DNA from: Lachnospiraceae bacterium
GTDB lineage: Bacteria; Bacillota; Clostridia; Lachnospirales; Lachnospiraceae
Length of the DNA stretch: 7,955 nucleotides
Direction of reading: 5' to 3'
NCBI GenBank assembly: GCA_021202575.1
Contig: JAJQCU010000218.1
Coordinates: forward strand, 883-8,837
This document shows, in pieces, positions 1 to 5,277 of this stretch (its first letter is position 1; the number at the start of each line of letters is the position of its first letter). The position numbers were made by a program, and so were the translations under genes. The notes beneath the pieces were generated by a model. That model searched no databases and was not told the origin of the DNA. It saw only the letters and a program-made list of their open reading frames with translations.

Positions 1-600
1 CTTATAATCCAGGTCCGTAAACCCGGAGGGAATGCCTGTGACCGCTCCGCCGTTGCGGCTGGCGATCTCCACCTTGCGCATGGCCTCGGCCACCACCTCC
101 CGGATGGGCACATAATCCACCAGATTCCCATTCTGGCAGATGTCAAAAATCTGTTTTTCCGTTGTCTCAAGGATTGTGCTGACGCTCTCCTGATCCTTGT
201 AGCAATTGCCCGCAATCTCATCCGTCGCCCGGATCAGCCTGCGCAGCGTCGCCTTCTCAGACACAATCAGCGCATACTGCCGCACATTGGCGGAGGTGGG
301 GACAGCCGTCAGGATGTCCTTCATAAACTCAAGCCCTGACACCTCCGGGGGAACGTCCTTCGCCCGGAGCCTGTCCTGAAGAGTCACCAGATCCACAGGC
401 TTGCGCTCATTAAAAAGCTCCACCATGGACGCGAACACTATGCCGTACTGCTTACTGTAAAAATCCTCCTCATGCAGCAGCTCGCACACCTCCACAATGG
501 CGTCCTGATCCAGAAGCATGGCTCCGATCACCGACTGCTCCGCCTCCAGATTATGGGGCATCACCCGTTTTAAAATTGCCTCCTGCGATGTCTCCGGCAT
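1..600 (-). CDS. dnaB: Replicative DNA helicase DnaB, N-terminal part (cut by window edge)
   Basis: This is the 5' end of the gene for the hexameric helicase that unwinds DNA at the replication fork and binds primase; the Bacillus gene is called dnaC. The first 200 codons are visible, open to the left edge with no stop. The protein starts MPETSQEAILKRVMPHNLEA, and the PHNLEAEQSVIGAML stretch (about residues 15-29) is the hallmark of the DnaB N-terminal domain. That all-helical domain runs to about residue 115, followed by the linker. The start of the RecA-like ATPase domain is seen as TGIPSGFTDLDYK at the edge. Walker A and B lie outside the window. The ATG at 600 is supported by AAGGAG at 608-613 with a 7-nt spacer; Met14 is a weaker alternative. 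It lies downstream of rplI in the same direction, with no terminator seen between them, so co-transcription is likely. Identity is firm. Confidence 0.96.
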   Translation of the reverse strand, partial: MPETSQEAILKRVMPHNLEAEQSVIGAMLLDQDAIVEVCELLHEEDFYSKQYGIVFASMVELFNERKPVDLVTLQDRLRAKDVPPEVSGLEFMKDILTAVPTSANVRQYALIVSEKATLRRLIRATDEIAGNCYKDQESVSTILETTEKQIFDICQNGNLVDYVPIREVVAEAMRKVEIASRNGGAVTGIPSGFTDLDYK

Positions 601-604
601 GCCT

Positions 605-700
605 TTACTCCTTCTGCGCTGTCCCAATCACAGCCAGCTGATGCCACAACAGCGCCGCTTCATCGTCTCTGAACGGCATGCTGTATTTACTCATTTTCAT
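605..700 (-). CDS. Possible 31-residue small ORF between rplI and dnaB
   Basis: An unrecognised ORF begins with ATG at 700, 25 nt after the rplI stop, and ends with TAA at 605-607. The TAA lies directly beside the dnaB Shine-Dalgarno sequence, 4 nt before the dnaB ATG. The product is MKMSKYSMPFRDDEAALLWH followed by QLAVIGTAQKE. It is soluble in character, with no membrane segment or cysteine. Its codons (CTG, CAG, GCG, AGC, GTG) resemble those of the neighbouring genes. The ribosome binding site is weak: AGGA lies about 14 nt before the first ATG, and there is a second in-frame ATG at 694. It could be a real small protein or a leader that couples dnaB translation to the upstream gene. It could also be chance, since 31 codons is short. 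Confidence 0.3.
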   Translation of the reverse strand: MKMSKYSMPFRDDEAALLWHQLAVIGTAQKE

Positions 701-725
701 CCGAATTCTGTATCCTGACCGGCTC

Positions 726-1172
726 CTACGCTTCCTCCACCTTCACTCTGATGGTACCGGCCACCTGTGGGTGCAGCTTCACAGCCACATCGAAGATACC
801 AAAGGTTTTGATGGCCTCCGGCAGGACGATCTTCTTTTTGTCCACCTCAATACCGTGCTGATCCTTCAGGGCCGCCGCGATCTCCTTCGTGGAAATACTG
901 CCGAAGGTCTTGCCGTTCTCCCCTGCCTTCATGGATACCGTTACCGTCTTATCCCCGATCTGAGCCGCCAGCGCCTGGGCCGCCTCCAGCTGCTCCTTCG
1001 CCCTTTTTTCCTGGCTGGCCTTCTGGAGCTTTAAGTCATTCATATTCCTGGCATTGGCCTCCACGCCGATTTTCTTTGGCAGGATAAAGTTTCTGGCGTA
1101 GCCCTCGCTGACCTCCACAATATCGCCCTTTTTGCCAAGCTTTTTTTCATCCTGTAATAAAATAATTTTCAT
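726..1172 (-). CDS. rplI: 50S ribosomal protein L9
   Basis: This encodes large-subunit protein L9 (bL9), which binds 23S rRNA through its N-terminal domain and extends its C-terminal domain from the ribosome surface, where it helps frame maintenance. The 148-residue product has the usual family length. It begins MKIILLQDEKKLGKKGDIVE and continues through the diagnostic VSEGYARNFILPKK segment (about residues 21-34). A charged helical linker (about 41-75) leads to the C-terminal RNA-binding domain, which ends in VAGTIRVKVEEA. The ATG at 1172 has a perfect AGGAGG at 1180-1185 with a 7-nt spacer. This outranks an in-frame TTG at 1202 that would add ten residues unlike L9. Only 36 nt separate it from the gdpP stop, so it is probably translated from the gdpP message. 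The gdpP-rplI-dnaB order is widespread in Firmicutes. Confidence 0.98.
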   Translation of the reverse strand: MKIILLQDEKKLGKKGDIVEVSEGYARNFILPKKIGVEANARNMNDLKLQKASQEKRAKEQLEAAQALAAQIGDKTVTVSMKAGENGKTFGSISTKEIAAALKDQHGIEVDKKKIVLPEAIKTFGIFDVAVKLHPQVAGTIRVKVEEA

Positions 1173-1208
1173 TCTTGATCCTCCTGTCCCTTCCTCCGAC
1201 AACAGCCC

Positions 1209-3275
1209 CTATTTCAGGTCTCCCTCCTCAATCATGGTATCTATGATCCGCTTCAGCGCTCCCTCAGCCTCCGCCTCAGTCACGCCGTCCAGCTGGCAGG
1301 CCGCCGTAGTCATGTGGCCGCCTCCGCCCATCTTCTCCATGATGACCTGTACGTTTACCTCATCAATGGAGCGGGCGGAAATATAGACTCTGCCTTGGAA
1401 CGGAGTCAGCACAAAGCTGGCCTTCACGCTTGAGATACTGAGCAGCTCATTCGCCACCTGGGCGCCCACCACTGTGGGGTTAGACACGCCCTCCAGCTCC
1501 GCGGCGCAATAGGAAATCGCGTAATAATTTCTGTAAATCTGCGCCTGGCTGGCTGCCTCCGCCTTCACCTTGTAGTCTACGGCGTCCGTCCTGAAAAGCT
1601 TCCTCACTCTGGTGACGTCCGCTCCATTCCTCCGCAGGAACGCGGCCGCCTCAAAGGTTCTGACTCCCGCCTGATTCATAAAATTATTGGTATCCACCAC
1701 GATGCCCGCGTACATACAGTCCGCCTCTTCCGGGCGGAGCTTCAGATTATCGCTGGTATACTGCAGAATCTCGGACACCATCTCACAGGCGGAGGAAGCA
1801 TAGGATTCAATATAGGACAGAGCCGTATTCTCAATGGTCTCCACCCCCTGCCTGTGATGATCGATAACCACGGTAGACTTGGCCATGCGCAGGAGCTCCG
1901 GGCAGGCCGTCAGGCTGGGTTTATTGACATCCACCACCACCAGAACCGTATTGGAAGACATCAGCTCCAGCGCCTCCCGGGAATCAATGATCATATCCTC
2001 CTCATAATCCTGCTGTCCGATAAACATGCCGGTGACACTGTTCAGATTTCCCTGAGGATCATCCAGCACAATATAAGCCGGCTTTTCACAGATTCTGGCA
2101 ATTCTGTACACGCCCACCGCCGCGCCGAAGCAGTCCGCGTCCGGATTCCTGTGGCCCATGATCATCACCTGATCCTTGGAATAAATGATCTCCTTTAAGG
2201 TATGAGCCTTGACACGGGCCTTGACACGGCTGTTCTTGGCCATACTCTGGCTCTTGCCCCCGAAATACTGGGTCTCTCTGTCATTTTTGACCACCGCCTG
2301 ATCTCCGCCGCGGGCCAGAGCCAGATCAATGGCATTCTGGGCGTAGCCGTAACACTGGGCGTAGGTCATTCCCCCATAGCCGATACCAATACTCATGGTC
2401 ACCGCCATGTCATTGCCGATACTGACGGTCTTGACGTCATCCAGAATGTCGAATTTCTTTTCCTGCAGCTGCTTTAAGGATTTCTTGCGCAGCACCACCA
2501 GATATTTGTCATCCTCCAGCTTGCGGCAGATGCCGTCCACGGAGGAAACATATTTATTAATTTTCCTGTCAATCAGGGCAATCAGAAGAGAGCGGCGAAC
2601 CTCCTCCACGCTGGCCAGAGCCTCGTCGTAATTGTCTAAGTACATCAGGCCCACGGTCACGCTCTGGTCATCCACCTCCCGCAGGGCGAATTTCAGCGCC
2701 GTCTCATCATAGAAATACACTGCCACCAGATAGCTTTCCTCATCGCTTTCCCCCAGCAGCGCGCTCTCTGACACCAGCCTGCCCATGAAAATCTGCGTGG
2801 CCTCCACCCGGTATTCCTTTTCACGATAGGAAAATTCAAAGGTACTGTTCTCCTCCCCGTTGTAGCCGGGCATCCTGTCCTTCGTCATCATGGAAAAAAA
2901 CTGGGTGATCGATTTACTGCGGACATTGTCCATCTCAATCAGGTCTTTAAAAGCGTTGTTGGCCCACAGGCACCGGTTCTGGTTGTCCAGCAGCGCATAG
3001 GGAATGTCAAATTCCCGCAGCAGCTGGCTCTGCATCTGCCCGTAGGCAGTGGCAAAATCCACCAGCTCGCGGATAAACACCTGCCGATAATGGGCCATCA
3101 GCCAGGCCACAATGATAAAATAAGCGAGCAGATAGCCGGACAGGATGACTCCCGCCTCAATACTCACCAGGTAAACCGCCACATTGACAAACAGCAGCAA
3201 AATACCCAGATAGAGGGAAAACTGGAGATATCTTCTGATCTTTCCTTTCAGCTTTACGCTCTCTTTTTTCTTCAT
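1209..3275 (-). CDS. gdpP: Cyclic-di-AMP phosphodiesterase GdpP (YybT), PAS-GGDEF-DHH/DHHA1
   Basis: This is a membrane-bound phosphodiesterase that hydrolyses c-di-AMP to pApA and so lowers the messenger controlling potassium and osmolyte uptake and wall stress. The 688-residue product is close to the usual 650-690. Visible order: two membrane helices (about 16-37 and 41-61), a PAS-like domain (about 85-150), a degenerate GGDEF domain (about 200-330, without an intact GGDEF motif, as is normal for GdpP), a DHH domain and a DHHA1 domain. Metal-binding motifs appear complete: GHRNPDAD (His375, Asp379, Asp381), VVVDVN (Asp449), VVIDHHR (Asp472-His473-His474), VVDTNNF (Asp528) and the DHHA1 motif GGGGH (650-654). 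ATG 3275 has AAGGAG at 3283-3288 with a 7-nt spacer; an in-frame GTG at 3344 lacks support. It heads the rplI-dnaB unit and has its own likely promoter at 3465-3493. Confidence 0.96.
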   Translation of the reverse strand: MKKKESVKLKGKIRRYLQFSLYLGILLLFVNVAVYLVSIEAGVILSGYLLAYFIIVAWLMAHYRQVFIRELVDFATAYGQMQSQLLREFDIPYALLDNQNRCLWANNAFKDLIEMDNVRSKSITQFFSMMTKDRMPGYNGEENSTFEFSYREKEYRVEATQIFMGRLVSESALLGESDEESYLVAVYFYDETALKFALREVDDQSVTVGLMYLDNYDEALASVEEVRRSLLIALIDRKINKYVSSVDGICRKLEDDKYLVVLRKKSLKQLQEKKFDILDDVKTVSIGNDMAVTMSIGIGYGGMTYAQCYGYAQNAIDLALARGGDQAVVKNDRETQYFGGKSQSMAKNSRVKARVKAHTLKEIIYSKDQVMIMGHRNPDADCFGAAVGVYRIARICEKPAYIVLDDPQGNLNSVTGMFIGQQDYEEDMIIDSREALELMSSNTVLVVVDVNKPSLTACPELLRMAKSTVVIDHHRQGVETIENTALSYIESYASSACEMVSEILQYTSDNLKLRPEEADCMYAGIVVDTNNFMNQAGVRTFEAAAFLRRNGADVTRVRKLFRTDAVDYKVKAEAASQAQIYRNYYAISYCAAELEGVSNPTVVGAQVANELLSISSVKASFVLTPFQGRVYISARSIDEVNVQVIMEKMGGGGHMTTAACQLDGVTEAEAEGALKRIIDTMIEEGDLK

Positions 3276-3286
3276 TTCCGTGCTCC

Positions 3287-3346
3287 TTAAACAGACAATC
3301 GGCTTCGCGGCGCGGCCAGCTTCATCCAAAAAACGCTCCTGCACAT
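3287..3346 (-). CDS. Possible 19-codon upstream ORF in the gdpP leader
   Basis: ATG at 3346 opens a short frame encoding MCRSVFWMKLAAPRSRLSV. Its TAA stop at 3287-3289 overlaps the gdpP Shine-Dalgarno AAGGAG (3283-3288). A ribosome terminating here would sit on the gdpP initiation region, an arrangement used for translational coupling or leader-peptide control. The start has only a poor ribosome binding site (CCGGAC) and the peptide matches nothing I recognise. It also overlaps, out of frame, the unsupported GTG-extended gdpP frame. It may be accidental. Confidence 0.15.
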   Translation of the reverse strand: MCRSVFWMKLAAPRSRLSV

Positions 3347-3464
3347 AAAGTCCGGTTATTTGCGAAACGCATCTCTCGTCCGTACAGCAGCCTTCCGCGA
3401 CTTCTTATCTGTTTTTATTTCCCTTATTACGTTCAAAACGGCGCAACAACGCCTATAATGAATC

Positions 3465-3493
3465 AGTATAGCACGTTTCCGGCTGTATGACCA
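3465..3493 (-). promoter_or_regulatory. Likely sigma-A promoter of gdpP-rplI-dnaB
   Basis: On the minus strand a TATACT -10 box (3465-3470) is preceded directly by TGC, giving an extended -10. A TGGTCA -35 box (3488-3493, 4 of 6 to TTGACA) lies 17 nt upstream. Transcription would start near 3458 and give a leader of about 180 nt. The 23-bp tandem repeat begins 2 bp beyond the -35 box, so anything bound there would contact polymerase. This is a consensus match only, with no experimental support. Confidence 0.5.
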
Positions 3494-3495
3494 GC

Positions 3496-3543
3496 AGAAA
3501 ATATCGCAGTGCCGCAGAAGAAAATATCGCAGTGCCGCAGAAG
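3496..3543. repeat. Two-copy 23-bp direct tandem repeat next to the gdpP promoter
   Basis: Two perfect 23-bp copies lie head to tail at 3496-3518 and 3519-3541. The match runs on for 2 bp to 3543. Each copy contains the core ATATCGCAGTGCCGC on the plus strand. The block lies 2 bp upstream of the predicted gdpP -35 box and touches the tail of the preceding terminator. The 23-bp period is a little over two helical turns. It could be a pair of protein-binding sites or a recent slippage duplication. Confidence 0.9.
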
Positions 3544-3578
3544 TATAAAGAGGCAGAACCTCAGATGGCCCTGCCTCT
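3541..3578 (-). terminator. Probable rho-independent terminator of the CydDC-like unit
   Basis: On the minus strand AGAGGCAG (3571-3578) pairs perfectly with CTGCCTCT (3549-3556) across a 14-nt loop, followed by TTATACTT. The stem is 8 bp and the tail is only moderately U-rich. It begins about 40 nt after the stop codon of the cydC-like gene, as expected for the end of that transcript and upstream of the gdpP promoter. Confidence 0.6.
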
Positions 3579-3599
3579 CCCCGAAAATCCTGTAAAGCC

Positions 3600-3617
3600 G
3601 CGGCCTCATAAGGCCGC
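3600..3617 (-). terminator. GC-rich hairpin just after the cydC-like stop
   Basis: GCGGCCT and AGGCCGC form a perfect 7-bp stem with a 4-nt loop, beginning 1 nt after the TGA at 3619-3621. The following minus-strand bases (GGCTTTACAGG) contain only a short T run. Alone it is a poor intrinsic terminator. It may protect the 3' end of the message or assist the hairpin at 3541-3578. Confidence 0.4.
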
Positions 3618-3618
3618 T

Positions 3619-5277
3619 TCAGCTCACCCTCCCATGATCCACGGAATACACCCTGTCCGCGATACGCATGGTGGACTGCCTGTGACTCACCAGCACAATC
3701 GTCTTATCTGTCTGCTCCTCCTTTAAGGACTTCAGAATCACCGCCTCATTCAGGCTGTCCAGGTTGCTGGTGGGCTCGTCCAGAAGGACAAAAGGCGCGT
3801 CATGGAGAAAGGCCCTGGCCAGACCCAGCCGCTGCCCTTCCCCTCCGGAAAGAGTATCACCCAGCTCACCCACAGGCGTGTCATATCCGTCCGGAAGCGT
3901 CATAATAAAATCATGGACGGAAGCCTTTTTGCATGCCGCCTCAATCTCCTCATCCGTGGCGTCAAGCCTCGCGATCCGCAGATTATTGCGAATACTGTCA
4001 TGGAAGAGATGGGTTTCCTGCGTCACAAAGCTCTCCATATCCCTCAGGTTGGAGGTATTGATTTCATTGACATCTGTATCGGAAATTTTCACCTTTCCCT
4101 GCCCGGTGTTCCAGAAACGCATCAGAAGCTTTAACAGGGTGGACTTGCCGCTGCCGCTTTTTCCCACGATTCCAATAATCTGCCGCCTTGGGAAATCCGC
4201 GCTGACATCCTTTAAAATGAACTCATTTCCGTAAGAGAAGGTCACCCGCTCCGCCGCCGCGCCGTCAAACGAAACCTCAGCCTTTCCGGTGATTTCCTCG
4301 GTCACCGGCGTCTCCTCCAGAATATCCAGCACCCGGTTTCCAGCGGCGAAGGTGTTCTGCAGGGTACTGCCCAGGGCCGCCAGCGCCACCGCCGGCCCAA
4401 AGGAGGAAAACAGTGCGATGGTGGGAATCAGCACGCCGTCAAAGTCCACCATCCCCTGAAAATACAGACTGCCGCTAAAAAACAGCATGGCCAGGTCACA
4501 CAGCAAAATCACCGTGTTGGTGATGGCCGTGTTGCGGCCAGATATGCGCTTCATCCTTTCCTCCTCTGCGGAAAGAGCGTCCGTCCTCTCGTTCATTTCG
4601 GAGAGCCTTTTTTCTCCCTGTCCATACTGAATGGTCTCGGTCAGTCCTCTCATGCTGTCCAGCACAAAGGCGGACAGCTCTCCGGACCCGGTGCGGAATT
4701 TCAACCCCGTATCTCCGCTGATTCTGGATATGATCAGTGGAATTACGATGCCCACAATCAGGTAGGCCGCCAGCGCCAGAAGTCCCAGCTGCCAGTGAAA
4801 GGAGCCAATGAACAGACACATAATCACAGTAAAAAGAAAGGCAATCGCCGCCGGGGAGATGGTATGGGCGTAAAACACCTCCAGCAGCTCGATATCCGAG
4901 GTGATGACGCTGATCAGGTCTCCCTTGTCCCTGCCCTCCAGCTTCGCCGGGCTGAGCCTGCGCAGCGCCCGGAACACCTTATCCCGGATCAGCGCCAGCA
5001 GCTTAAAGGCAATGAAATGGTTGCAGGCCTGCTCCCCGTAGCGCAGCAGAGCCCGAAGCAGGGCAAAAAAGAGCGCGCAGGCAAACACCCCTCCCACCGA
5101 GAGGGACGTCTGAAAACCCAGAAGCCTCAGTACCGCATATCCCCCCAAAACAGTAATAAAGGAAGCGCACAAATGCCCCAAAAGCCCCATGCAGACAGCC
5201 AAAATCATGTAACCGGTCAGAGGCTTCACCAGGCCGATCAGCCGGCACATCACCGTAAATCCGCTTCTTTTTTTCAT
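3619..5277 (-). CDS. cydC: CydC-like ABC exporter, fused permease and ATPase
   Basis: This is a 552-residue half-transporter that probably pairs with the product of the overlapping upstream gene. In proteobacteria CydDC exports cysteine and glutathione and supports cytochrome bd assembly; the substrate here is unknown. Hydrophobic segments at about 24-53, 61-77, 142-158, 164-183 and 255-273 form the membrane domain. The ATPase is complete: A-loop Tyr349 in VTFSYG, Walker A GKSGSGKST (372-380, Lys378), Q-loop Gln420 in FVTQETHLF, signature LSGGE (476-480), Walker B VLLDE (Asp500, Glu501) and H-loop His532. It ends at VDHGRVS, without the usual 15-30 residue helical tail after this point, though nothing suggests a frameshift. 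ATG 5277 overlaps the upstream TGA as ATGA, with GGGAGG about 10 nt upstream. The N-terminal RLIGLVKPLTGYM region favours CydC over a generic exporter. Confidence 0.85.
   Translation of the reverse strand: MKKRSGFTVMCRLIGLVKPLTGYMILAVCMGLLGHLCASFITVLGGYAVLRLLGFQTSLSVGGVFACALFFALLRALLRYGEQACNHFIAFKLLALIRDKVFRALRRLSPAKLEGRDKGDLISVITSDIELLEVFYAHTISPAAIAFLFTVIMCLFIGSFHWQLGLLALAAYLIVGIVIPLIISRISGDTGLKFRTGSGELSAFVLDSMRGLTETIQYGQGEKRLSEMNERTDALSAEEERMKRISGRNTAITNTVILLCDLAMLFFSGSLYFQGMVDFDGVLIPTIALFSSFGPAVALAALGSTLQNTFAAGNRVLDILEETPVTEEITGKAEVSFDGAAAERVTFSYGNEFILKDVSADFPRRQIIGIVGKSGSGKSTLLKLLMRFWNTGQGKVKISDTDVNEINTSNLRDMESFVTQETHLFHDSIRNNLRIARLDATDEEIEAACKKASVHDFIMTLPDGYDTPVGELGDTLSGGEGQRLGLARAFLHDAPFVLLDEPTSNLDSLNEAVILKSLKEEQTDKTIVLVSHRQSTMRIADRVYSVDHGRVS

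Larger units (their letters stand above)
3276..3618 (-). other. Intergenic region between cydC-like gene and gdpP: terminators, promoter and leader
   Basis: This stretch of about 340 bp has no convincing long gene. Reading leftward on the minus strand it holds two hairpins ending the transporter unit (3600-3617 and 3541-3578), a 23-bp tandem repeat (3496-3543), a promoter (3465-3493) and a predicted gdpP leader of about 180 nt. The leader contains a weak 4-bp hairpin, GGCG-TTGTTG-CGCC followed by GTTTT, near its 5' end (about 3439-3452). It also has a small dyad TGCGAAACGCA at 3361-3371 and a possible 19-codon upstream ORF ending in the gdpP ribosome binding site. No known riboswitch was recognised in it. 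Confidence 0.6.

Noticed and set aside
1173..1202. In-frame TTG at 1202 as an earlier rplI start
   Set aside because: The true L9 N-terminus is MKIILLQDEKK, and the AGGAGG at 1180-1185 would lie inside the longer version.
3276..3344. In-frame GTG at 3344 giving GdpP 23 extra residues
   Set aside because: It has no ribosome binding site and the added residues are not membrane-like. ATG 3275 has AAGGAG at 7-nt spacing and gives the expected KKK-rich start before the first membrane helix.
3432..3459. Plus-strand TATAAT at 3454-3459 with a weak TTCAAA -35, as a promoter
   Set aside because: No plus-strand gene follows; transcription would run antisense into the cydC-like gene. It overlaps the region of the better-supported minus-strand gdpP promoter and is probably AT-rich coincidence.
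4496..4819. Long open frames overlapping the transporter, gdpP and rplI genes in other frames and on the plus strand
   Set aside because: They are frame shadows of GC-rich genes, with arginine-, histidine- and serine-rich compositions, no family motifs, and no ribosome binding sites that I could credit.
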